Below are positions 48,771 to 60,000 of a DNA stretch of 64,000 bases, in pieces. The DNA is taken from positions 51,971,652 to 52,035,651 of the forward strand of contig NC_052017.1 in NCBI RefSeq assembly GCF_015832195.1, written 5' to 3'. Made by a program: the position numbers and the translations under genes. Numbering within the stretch: position 1 is the stretch's first letter; every line of letters starts with the position of its first letter. The notes under the pieces are model-generated. The model was not told where the DNA came from. It worked only from the letters and a program-made list of their open reading frames with translations, and made no database searches. This stretch comes from Motacilla alba alba (taxonomy: Eukaryota > Chordata > Aves > Passeriformes > Motacillidae).

Positions 48771-49077
48771 GTCCAGTGTCACCCTAATTTTCTAAGACTT
48801 TGCTAAGCCTTCTGATGTTTGCATTCTTGTAACGAACTTTCTCACACACAGTTCTGTAAACAACCTATGTTTTGCATTCGTTCATGGAGGAGGAGAGAAT
48901 TGATGGACTCTTGGTCTGTCCAGTGTCATTGGAGAGGTGGCACTGTCACCCTCCAATCCACTGTCACTTTTGGAAAACTATAAATGTTGGAGTCAGAAAA
49001 TAAAGGTCCCTCTTTTTGTTCACCTGAAGAGCAGCAGTGTCTGTGTCGTCTTTTCGTGTCGTATTACGACAGTCCAG
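48771..49077 (+). mobile_element. Solo ERV LTR copy B with 6-bp target duplication
   Basis: A 295-bp LTR runs from 48777 (TGTCACCC) to 49071 (TTACGACA), flanked by GTCCAG at 48771-48776 and 49072-49077. It has a TATA box (48979-48984) and an AATAAA signal (48999-49004). It is the same family and orientation as the copy at 20048-20340 and by eye roughly four fifths identical. Shared blocks include TCTAAGCC/GCTAAGCCTTCTGATGTTT, the GTCATTGGAGAGGTGGCACTG block and TATAAATGTTGGAGTCAGAAA. A 6-bp duplication fits class II (ERVK-like) integration. There are no internal genes, so it is a solo LTR. The plus frame at 48937-49119 is LTR-derived. Confidence 0.9.
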
Positions 49078-52000
49078 TTATACAACAGTCAGCTATTTGA
49101 TCAACCTGATGTCTGGTAGGACAGAAACAGTATATCCCACAAATAGCTAGTTATGATTCTAAATCCATTGGAGAATTTGAAGAGGGCTGGCATAGCAAAA
49201 GCATATGGCAGAACAGTGGGGCTCTGTCACCATTAAGAACAAACTCCCTGTTAAGGCCATGGAAGTTGGGTACCTGACCCAATTTCCTTTATATTGCATT
49301 TGTGTTACAGACTAGTATAAATATGCCAGAATTAAAAGCTTTAGTCTAATAACCTCCAAAGTCTCAGGGTTCCTACAAGCAACCAGCATTCCAGCGGACT
49401 TTCCTGAAAATACTTTAAATCATTGATTTTCTTAAGGTGCAAACTTAAAACTCTCCTCTCTTTACAATATCTCAAGGTGAACAGCTCACATAGGCAAGCC
49501 CTGTCATCCCTTTCCCATTACCCTTGCATTTGCACTACATTTGGTGTGCTTCTGAAACAGCATTTCTTTTCCTTGGCCACTTCAAAACATCTTCTCTACA
49601 GCGGTCAGTTCCACACCTCAGTCTTTATAAAGACTGAGTAACAAAGAGCTTCAAACTTCCCCTCTTTGAAGTGTTAGGCCTCTTCAACTATATTATATCC
49701 ACAGGTGTTCCAGATTCAGGGAAAAAATGACAAGCAAAAAAGACTACTAAGAGGAAAACAAAGGGAACAATTGTGTCCTTTGATGATTTACTTGAATCTA
49801 TCTCTCAGTTAGGAGATATGCCTCAGAGAGATATGAGCAAAAATCTGTCAGAATTTGTCACTTTCCTGGGAACATGGATATGTAAGTCTCAATAGGAAAA
49901 AAACAAATGGGGAAATAACCTATTAATAGCATTGTAGAATTTAATAGTTATCTCTTGGTCATTAGATTGACATTTCACAATGAGGGTTGAGGGTAAGGGA
50001 GAATAAAGGTGCTTTGGAACACCTTCTATTATCATCCTGTCAGGTGGAGGTGGAGTTAGACTTTAAGAAGATAGCCAGTCACATCAGGAACCTGGGTTTT
50101 TCTGACAGAATGGCATTAGAGCAATATGCAGGCAGGTGACTTGAGTCCTGCACACCACACAAGTCTGACTACAGGAAGCATTGTCTCCCCAGCATCATGT
50201 TCTGCCATTCTTCAAACCAAGTAAAACTTTGTCACAGTGCTGTCTGACTTGTGCTGATGCAGGAGTAAGATTTTCTAATCACTTAGACCTTCCTGACACA
50301 CTCTCACAAGGGTTTAGCCCTTTTCTTATCATAAAATTCACAGACTGGGTATCCTCCAGGTCCAAAACTTTCCTATTGTTACTTTGATACCTGTCATCTT
50401 AAACTTAATGCCTCCAAAATATAATAGTAGTATTTTAGTATTTCAGTAGCTATTGAGGGTGAGGTAGGTAAACATGTTTGTTTGTTTGTTTTTAACGAAG
50501 TTACAAGTTTGTTCCAACTGTATAAGCAGGACCAAAATTGAGAACAATATGCTAGCCAGCTCACAGAGCCTTAAGATAATGCATAGCTATGAAGTGAGGG
50601 TGTGACGTTTGGTTCACATCTCAGAATGTTTAACTATCCTTCCTGTAAGCAACTCTGCTGGGGCACACACAATAGCCCAGGTCATGCCAAAAACTGGCAA
50701 AGGAGTTGGAACAAGAGCCAAGTAATTCTAATTCTCTAATTCCTCTGAGAGAGATAATTTTCCTCAAGTAGCATTTTAAGTCAGACAACTGAAAATTGGT
50801 GAAAACATTGCCCCTTCTATTATGAGGTACAAAAAAGGCAGACATAAGAATGTTTCCTTCTCCCCTCCTTCAGCATGTCCTTTCTGCATCTCTAAATTTG
50901 GAGATTTGTTGTTTAATTCTAGCTTGCATAGTATTGCAAGATGCCATAAAATTTTCTAAGTGAACTAAGTTTTTTACCAGTTTAGTGGAGCAAGTCCTTC
51001 CTGGACATCAGTGGTATTTCTGATATAGTTTAAGTGAGTGGGATTTAGCCCAGTATATATTTACTGATCTGCAGTGGTTGGAACTGGAAAATACAACAGA
51101 AATGGGTAACATATTGGTAAAAACTATTTCAGGTTTGCATTTCTATTTTAGGTTATAATTAATAGGGAAGGCCCTTTAGAAGTTTTTAAGTTGACCTAAT
51201 GACTGTCCATGTGAATAAATTTAAAATTACAATTCTTTAACTCTGCTAGTGAAGGATGCGGATCAGATTCTCATCGGTATTTGTTAGCTGTCTCACTAGA
51301 TTATCCAAGGCATAACAACATATTTTTGCCTTTCTGTTGCTATATTTGATGAAATGCAATTTCCTTGCACCAGTCACAGTACTGACATGTAACAATAATG
51401 GCTCATAAGGCTACTTTGTAATACATTAGTCATAACCTATATTACAGGGCACTCAGCTCATTTACACTGACAATTTAAGTTCAGTAGTTTCTGTTATTAT
51501 CAGCTAGTGAAAAAAATCTCAAGATTTATTTTTAAAATATTTTCCATGAGTCTCTTTCCATGTCATTCCCAAAGACTTAAGATAATGTCTGAAGAGAATG
51601 GGATTAAGTTTTCATGGGAAAAAAATAGGAAAAAAAAAAAAGAAAAACCCCAAACCAACAGAATTTTCTTTCATCTTGTCCTTTCCCCTTTAAAAGGAGA
51701 CTAGCATACTTGAGAGTTCAGTCTGACACATACTTGGCCTTACAGAGTTTGGGAACACTGAGAGAGCACCCATGGCTTCACATGCAAGCTAAACAACCAA
51801 GGATGTCAGCAGCTGCTTTGAAAAAACCACAGCAGATAGAGTATCTCTGTGGAACATGGAACACAGATTTGGATTCACCATTCCCATGCTCAATTTTGCC
51901 CTTCTTAGAGTGTGGCAGGGTGCTCATCAGAGTGGCAGGACTGCCCAGACCTGTCCTTACTCCACCCCAGCTCCAAGCCAGAGCAACACAAGCTCTGCCA

Positions 52001-55000
52001 AGGCCATGCAAGGAGCTTTTGGGATCACAGAGACCTCACATCAGTTTGGTGTGTCCAGGTGGTTTAGAGCACTGGTAAAGCAGATCTCAGTCTGTCTGTA
52101 GAGGACTAAGCAGATGGATTGTCTTCTAGCATAATCTACTTTAAGCATAGACTTCATTCAGACATAATGTGTCCAGCATTTGGGGCACCATGTTGTTAAG
52201 GATGTTCAGTCACAGCACTGTCCAGTCTGAATGCACTGGGTCACTTTTGCCCCTACCTCAAGCTGAGGCATTCCAGATTTGGGCAATGGTTTTTAGTATG
52301 CTTAGGTTGCCTTCTTCAAACACTTTCTCAGTCAACAAAATACCTGTGTCAGTATGCAACAAAAGTATTATAACACTGCTCCTTGAGTATCTCCCTGTCC
52401 TTCTGGGGGTACTGATATATTTTTCAAAGGCTAAAAACATTTTCAATCAAAAATAATTCACACCAGCATAAAGATGCATGAGAAGGTAAAGCATTTTTCC
52501 AGAATACACCACAACTGTAGACATCAGGTAGCTGGGTTATATGTAGCAGCTACCATAGCCACAGAGTTGAAAGAATAATGCTCTTTGTGAGCCAAACCCT
52601 CTCTTCTCAAAGTCTTACAGAAAGCAATAATGAGAAGCCAAATACTTCCACAGTCACAGCCTTTCATTGCTGACCTATTCATTCCATCATCACAAGTGTC
52701 TTGATATGTCTTGAAGTGTCTTGAATGTGGCAAACTTGATTCCCTTTGCCCATACCATCTCAAAATGAACTGGTACAAACAAAAGCCTGGAGTGTAAAGG
52801 AACATGGGTCTCAATCAGTGAGACCTAGAAGAGAGCTTCTGCCACCACATTCAGAGTGCAGAAAGCCTGAAAGCCTTGGGTCTTCCTCAGTCTTAGAACC
52901 TTTTCATGAAATGCCACAGCTCTTGCCCCGCAGTGACACATTAGACACCAGGCTTCTGCACAAGCCCTGCCCTGGACTGATGGGTGTGGAAATTACCTCA
53001 CTATCCTTTACAGGTGGAAAGGCTCTCTCTGAATAGTCATTATAAAAACCCATATGCAGCCCTCTTGAAGGTGGGGATGGGATTAGGGGCTTCATACCAC
53101 TGCGTTAAGTGAAGAATTCATAGAGACCTGAACAGCAAACAGCTTTCGAGGCTCTGCTCTAGTTTATGCCTGAAAAAATCTGCATGCAGCCTTAACACTA
53201 CAAGTTCTATTGTTCCCTACAGCAGTTCAAGTGAATTTTGTCACTTGAACACTCTCACTGCCTACAGAAGGTATACCAACACAAAAGAGCCACAAGTAAT
53301 CTGCTTTGACAAGAGCTGCTGTAACAAGTCACAAGTTCTTATCACACCTTTGAGCCACACCATTAGTTCCAGAATACACTGTTTTCAGAGCCGTAAGATG
53401 CAGCCTGCCCTTCTGTAGTCCTGCCTATCTTTCAGAAATAGAGGATGCTTACCATCCCTTGTTGGAAAGATGATTAGTTTAGAAACTCTGTTTATATCTC
53501 CACATCATCAACTACCATGAGTAAGATGTGCAGTCTCTAAAATTGACACTGCACCTCCCTTGGATGTGTCTACACTTACACTAGGTAGTTTCTCTGTTCA
53601 ACTGGCAATAAAAAGTAATGTGTGGAGCTCTAACCCCTTGGCCTGTTCCTGTAGAAACCCTGCTCCAGCTTCTTGATAGATGTGGCATAACTTGACTCTG
53701 ATGGAATTGACATTCCACATTTTGAATGGCATTAGATAGCTGAAGAGCAGTATCTTGTCATTGTAATATAATTTACAAAGGGTTTCTGTATTGTTTTGGG
53801 GTTTGTGAGTTTTTCTTGGTTTTTGGCTTTTTAAAAATATCCTGCCAAATCATTGTACATTAAGCCAAGACTTTGCTTTCCAACAATCACTAGTTTTTGA
53901 ACACTCTCTGCGAGGAATTCAGAGGATCCCTTAGACTGAATGCAAAATACAAAAGCCATCTGAGAGAACCACTCACCGTCTTAATCGCTTGCTGACGATA
54001 CATCATATGATTTCCTTCTTTAGACAACTTTTATTCCTATCACTCAGCCATACTGCTATGTATTACTGATAGCTTTGCAATGCTACACCATTGCCTCTAA
54101 TAAGTTTTGCAGACATCTCTTTACGCATACTGCTGGAGCTAAAAAAATATCATTCCACTTACTTAGTTGCATGGAAAGGTAGGATTAGGCAGTTCCTTTG
54201 TTGGTATCACATACGTAGCTTGGGTGGAGAAGTCTAGCTTAGATAATCAGATTAGATTCTTGCATCTATTAGCCTACCCTACCTTACTTGTGGCAGATTT
54301 GTAGCAGCTAAGGAACAGCCCAGTGAACTTTAACAAAACATTTAATTAACCTGGGACAGATTCATACACCTAGATTTCACCACTGATTAAAAATGTGTAG
54401 CAGCAGTTAAGCATTGTGTTTAATGAGCATACAAATGCAAGGTTAAATAAGCACATTAGTTTGACTACCATTTTGTTGCTCATTACATCAATCTTGTTTT
54501 CTTTTAGAGCACAAGGTTTTGTTTCTGGTCATGTCTAAATATATGCAGCCCCAAAAGCATTGTTTCCTGCAGGAGCAGTACAAATATGCAATGCACTGAC
54601 CTTTTTTGTGGCTTTCACAGCAATGACAGTAGCTGTGAGCTTCCCCATGGTTTTATTTTTCTCAGTAGCTCAAGAACTCTAATTCAGCTTTTAGGTACAA
54701 GAGGTTGATTAATAAAAAGAGAGGGTTTTCATGGACACTTATGCAATTGGTTTCTGGAACTTTTGTGCCAGAAGTTGTTTCATGTGAAAGGAAAATAGAT
54801 TTAGTCTGACATTTGCTGTCAGAAGGGGAAACTAAGAAATGGGATATGCTGCTCCAGATATAATTTTTGGAGGAAATCGTGCCCTTTCCTAGTATGTAGA
54901 GGGACTTTATCACCAGACCATCCAGAATAGAAAAAGTCCCTTTTATGGGCAGGAACAGACAGCTTTTTTCTCTGCAGCATAAATACAGTATAACCAGACT

Positions 55001-57225
55001 TTAAACTGCTCCTTACAAAAACCAAAAAAACTTCAAGTTTATTTCTCCACCCTCCCAGGTGCATTTTTGTTTTCTAGGAATAATTTCCTTTGTTCTGAAC
55101 ATCACAATAATAATGCAAATTTACAGGAGAGCAGCTATTTAGAACAGCAAAGATGGGGAATGACTAGACTGACCCAGTCACGTGAGGAAAAGAGAAGGAG
55201 CTGCCAATACTATCAGAGAACAAAGAATTTCAAAACCAGGAGAAATTTGCTAAGGTGAGAAACCTTAGTGAGAAATCCAGATAAATGACATGGAAAACTA
55301 CCATGGCACTCTGTGCATTTTGGACCAGTTCTGCAACTGGTTCATTATTAGAATTAATTATGATTATTAGCCAAGGATCTGTCCTTTTAGGGTCTTTTAT
55401 TTACATGGAAGGATATCAAGGAAGGGGATTTCAGTTTGGATGGAGGCTGTATATGATTTACATACATAGCATTAGAGGCAATGCAAATCAAATCAGTTTT
55501 CAAGACCACTTTAATTTATAAGTGACATTTGAAAAGAAAAAAACCCCAAAAAAGTTGTTCAGGAGGTGGTTTGTATTAGCAGAAGAAATATTTGAGGTAT
55601 CCCATTTAAACATTAGGTTTTCTGGATCTCACCCTTTTGCTGAAACAATTCCTACTACATCTCTAGAAGGGTGGTCCACTGCAGCTTCTTCCACTGGTAG
55701 AAGCTAGTCTACTTGTCAGGCATGCTGGGAGCACATTTGTGCTGTTATGATCCTGAGGACAGTCAGACTAGGGCAAACCTCCACCTGTATCCTCTTCTTC
55801 CAGCAGTGGCAGATGCTCAGCAGGGACACAGACAGTACCTTGCCATGAGGTCTAAAGGAAGTATCTTCCACTGCTTCTCCCATCCCCTGATAATCATGTT
55901 ACCTCCCCTACCTACAGCTGCCCTCACCTCATTGTGCCACCTTCCCCCTGCTTTTACTTCTTCCAACAGATTTCTGTTCATTGGGGGTGAATAGAAATAG
56001 GGAGCAAGAGTGGAATTGAGAATTCTTCCTCCTCATAATTGCCTTTTAAGACTCTTGCTTAGAGGAAAAAATAAAAGAAACATGGCAAATACAGAGTAAT
56101 CCTTCCTCTAGTGTAAATCCTTTCCCTTTTATTTCCAGGCAGTGAAGACTCAAAGGACTTCTGGAGTTAAAGACCTATCTGTGTTGACACCGTTATGTTC
56201 AACATCTGCAACTCATGTTTTACTTTTTTTCCTTAGCCCTTCTGTACTTTTGGCCTCTGCAACATCCTCTGTCTATTCCCTATGCCCTCCCTAAAAAATG
56301 TATTTTTCTTTTTGAAGCCACGCTCCAACAGAAGAGCCTGATGAGCAGACATTCACTGGAGACTCTCCAATCATCCTTGACTAAGACTGTACCATAACCT
56401 TTCTTCAGCTTGAGGGAAAACTGAAGCTTCTAAAATTGTACCTCCCTTGAATGAAAACATTCCTGGAGTGGATATTCTGAGGAGACCTCCCCCCACCTTT
56501 TTCAACAAATCTCCTCAGAGGAGTAGCGAGACCTGCAGATCTGCCCACAGCCTGTGGTCACATGAAAGTTTATATAATGGTGTGACAACATTTGCTGGAT
56601 TTGCTCACAACTCCTGTCCTATGGATTTCTAACACCTTATTTAATTTTTAACCACTCCTGACACTCCCAGAGATGTCACCAGAGCAATACCTGAGTAGTA
56701 ATTACTGGGAGCTTGCTTTTCTTCCATTACATACTCTATAGGGATTTCTTGCTCTTATCCCATTTTCTTTCCTATCCCAGTAAGACCAGTACTGACAACT
56801 ATCAATATTTTTATGCCTGATCATAATCCCCAGCCTGTTTACCTTTAAACCACTGTACTCTACTGTGGTGGCATTTTGGTGTGCCCTCATAGCATAGGAG
56901 GAGCCATGAAAAGGGATTAGTAGGAGGTGCAGCTTCCACTGCAAGCTGGGTTGCTTCTGCTGTGCAGTGTGGGTAAACCAGACAGAGAAGAAAACTAATG
57001 CACTTTCAGACTGCTTCCAGCTGCTCTGATCAGAGCAGTTCCTTGTCCATCTTCCATCAGTAGTGCTGAAGGCAGCTTAAAGTAATTCAATTTGCAAAAA
57101 CCAGTGAGGACTATTCATAATGTTGTCAGTCAGGTCCACATGTGCAGAGCTCTGCCTCTGTGCAGATTGCAGCATCTCATCCTCTGCATAACAGGCCATG
57201 GGACCTCACTGAATTATTTCATGTT
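49078..57225. other. AT-rich gene-free stretch
   Basis: About 8.1 kb without a supported gene. Acceptor-like plus-strand sequences near 55795 and 56141 (TTTATTTCCAG) are followed by open frames of about 50 codons with no known domain. The segment at about 54330-54490, with TTTAATTAACC, CACTGATTAAAAATG and GTGTTTAATGAGC, has the look of an AT-rich conserved element. Confidence 0.4.
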
Positions 57226-57665
57226 CATAGGTTAGCTAAGGGTAGAAAAGGCCTTTAAGATCATCAAGTCAAACTACCAATCCAGTACCACCATTAAACC
57301 GCATCAGGTACCAAATCCATTTTTTTTTTTTTTTGAGCAGTTCCAGAGATAGTGGCTCCACAGCTTCCTTGAGCAGTCTATTCCAATGCTTTACAACCCT
57401 TTCTGTGTAAAAATTTCCCTAATATCCAGTCTAAGCCTCTCTGTTGCAACTTAAGGCCATTTCCTCTCATCCTGTCACTTGTTACCTGTGAGAAGGGACT
57501 GCCTCCCGACTTGCTGCAACCTGCTTTCAGGAACTTGCAGAAAGTGATAGGGTCTCTCCTGAGCCTCCTTTTCTCCAGGCTAAACAACCCCAGCTCCCTC
57601 AGCCACTCCTCATCAGACTCCAGACCCTTCCCAGCTTTGTTGCTCATCTATTTGAATGAGTTAGT
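57226..57665 (-). repeat. CR1 LINE 3' fragment, minus orientation
   Basis: Reverse CR1 blocks appear in order on the plus strand: AAAGGCCTTTAAGATCATCAAGTC (3' tail), CCAGAGATAGTGGCTCC, AGCAGTCTATTCCAATGC, CTTTCTGTG..AAATTTCCCTAATATCC, CTTAAGGCCATTTCCTCTCATCCTGTC, AGGGTCTCTCCTGAGCCTCC, and TTTTCTCCAGGCTAAACAACCCCAGCTCCCTCAGCC. A 15-T run at 57320-57334 has expanded where the consensus has only a short T stretch. Overlapping open frames at 57378-57783 are CR1-derived. Confidence 0.92.
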
Positions 57666-59940
57666 CTTTCAGACAAGCATTCATCCTTGGCTTAAAGATG
57701 CCCCAAAGATTTCATGGAAGGTTAGTATCAGTACTCAGAATCAGAATTCATGCAGCTTTAGTGTTACTGCTAATACTTCTTAAGGTCTTTTTTTGCTAGA
57801 CATGAGTCCTCTAACCCTGGTTTTGTTCCCTGATAACATTGCTAAGCTAAAGAGGCAAAGTTCCAAGACTCTCACCATAAATCTTACTTTCTAGCCCTTC
57901 TGTCACTCTCATTGCTCTTTTCCCATCTCCCAGTTTCTCAGCATCCTTTGGAAGGACATCCTCTATTTTGACATGCTTGAATGGCAGAAACACCCTTGCC
58001 AGCATAACAGCTGCTCTGGCCTCACTGAGAAGTCCTTGAAAAACAAGGGTCAAAGAAAGAAGCAGAAGCTCTTGTGATAACAGCAGCCTAATCTTGCATT
58101 CAGCTTCTTGAGCTTTCCTCATACTCTGCACACCACCAGCTCTTAGGTCTCCATTACTTTCATCAGTTTGGTCAGAGAGATCCCCTGGTCAGCGTCTGCT
58201 CTCTCAGGTCAGATCACGGTCATCTAATCCAGGGACCACACTCTGATGACTGATAACTGATTTCTGTCATGAAGACTGAGACCCTGGCAGGCACACAGCC
58301 ATACTTTCCTAGGATAATCCCTTCACTTCCACCAACTTTCCATTTAGGGGCTGCCAGAGCCAGAACCTGGTATCTTTTTATTTTCTGCATTTTAAAACTA
58401 ATTTACACATCTTTAAATGACATTTTATGCAATAAAAAGAAATTAATACATATGCTCTGGAGTGGTATAGCAAAAGAAATAAATTGCATTTTAAGGCTGC
58501 TCTTTTTCAAAAAAGCAGTCAGATTAACCACAGGAGAACAATCTTCATAAGAGTGTTACTAAAAATGATTAAGTTGCCAATTTGTTTTAATACAACTCTT
58601 ATAGTTTAGAAAGACTCCTTCAAAATGTAGCAAAACTTGACTTAGATTTACTATGTAAATTTTGCTGAAGCACCTGAATAAGCTTTGGCCATTTCTGCAT
58701 AGCATTCCCTTCAGCCTTGGGCATACATGAAGTCCTAAAGTTGTCCAATGCTAGGGAAAAAAGCAGTATGACAACTTACAGTATCTCTAAGCCTGCTGTG
58801 CGACCTAAACCTGAATGTAGAATTATTGTAAGGGTTACATTATTGGCAATCAGAAATACCATTTGTTTTATTTAAGAGAATGGATGTCTGAAAGAGCCCT
58901 CTATGGAGATTTACCAAGTGTAGCTCTTAGCATACATTATTTAAGACCTGTGATTGTCTCCAGTTAAAAAGTGCATGCTGGTTTTCATCAGAAAGCCTTA
59001 TCTACTTTTCTAGTTTTGAAACAGCTGTTAGAAAATTAAACCCAACAAAATTAAAAACAACAACTGAAAAATAGCAAGTATTGGCCAATTTTGAGGATGT
59101 TGTATTGTCACGGGTTTCATGAGAACAGGCAGCACTAGGGAAGATGGACAGGTAATAGTGACCTTCTAGAGCTTAAAGGCTGCAGCCAGAGAGAGCTCCT
59201 GCCTCCAAGGCAGCAGCAAACCCCAGCAGGAGGAGAGGCTTTGCTTCCAAGTCCTAGTGACTTTAACATGAGCTTCAGGGTGAGGTTCTTCATGACTGCT
59301 TCTATATGTTACTATCCTTTCCCAGCTGCCTATATTTCCCACATGACTCCAGAGTTTTGGCTCTCCCATGAGTTTGTTTCCTGGAGTCATGAGGTAGTAG
59401 GAAACACCTTGTTCACTGAAAGCTAATGGGAGCTCTTGCTGTTGGAAAGAAACCTATAGATGCAGAACAATACAAACCAAGTAAAGCTCCGTCTTAGTGT
59501 GATAAATCATTTTGAGGACCTGAGAAACTGGCAATTTATTTGTTGTCTTTCAGGATATAAAGAAATATGCTAAACCATTTTTTTCTTTAAAAAAAAAGGA
59601 AGTAGATTAACATTTGCAGATTTAAAGGGTTTTTTAGCTTATTTATTGCAGTCCTCATCCCTTTATCCAGATTGGCATAACCTGGAAAGTCATCTAATTA
59701 CTTCCTTATCATAAAATATTTCTCTTTCAAATAGCAAATATAACCCAGAACTTGTCCATTAGGAGATAAATATAAGCACCTGCCCTGCCAGTACATTTAT
59801 ATAATTTGGTTTTCATTTAATCTTACCCAAGTAATATAAGATTTTGAGCAGTCACATTGAGCAATTTGTGGCATGCAACCTCTTTATGAGCACGAGCAAA
59901 AAACATTAATAGTAACCACTCCAGAGGAGTCATTATTAAG
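57666..59940. other. AT-rich gene-free stretch
   Basis: No gene or clear repeat recognised. Confidence 0.4.
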
Positions 59941-59952
59941 TATTACCAACCA

Positions 59953-60000
59953 GTCTGGCAAGTGGTACTAGCTTCTCTGTAGGTCTATTACTTGCCAGAC
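59953..60000. other. Perfect 11-bp inverted repeat (hairpin)
   Basis: GTCTGGCAAGT at 59953-59963 and ACTTGCCAGAC at 59990-60000 are exact reverse complements separated by 26 nt, with partial pairing just inside the arms. The stretch around it (about 59840-60170) is non-repetitive and contains a TTAATAATTTAAATTA region. It may be a stem-loop RNA, a pair of oppositely facing protein sites, or a chance repeat. The stem is too short for a typical microRNA precursor. Confidence 0.5.

Noticed and set aside
56110..56400. Possible plus-strand exon after TTTATTTCCAG
   Set aside because: The frame of about 50 codons turns Ser/Leu/Pro-rich and ends without a donor. There is no recognisable protein.
57378..57783. 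Overlapping 89- and 90-codon frames on both strands
   Set aside because: They are mostly CR1 sequence read in sense and antisense.
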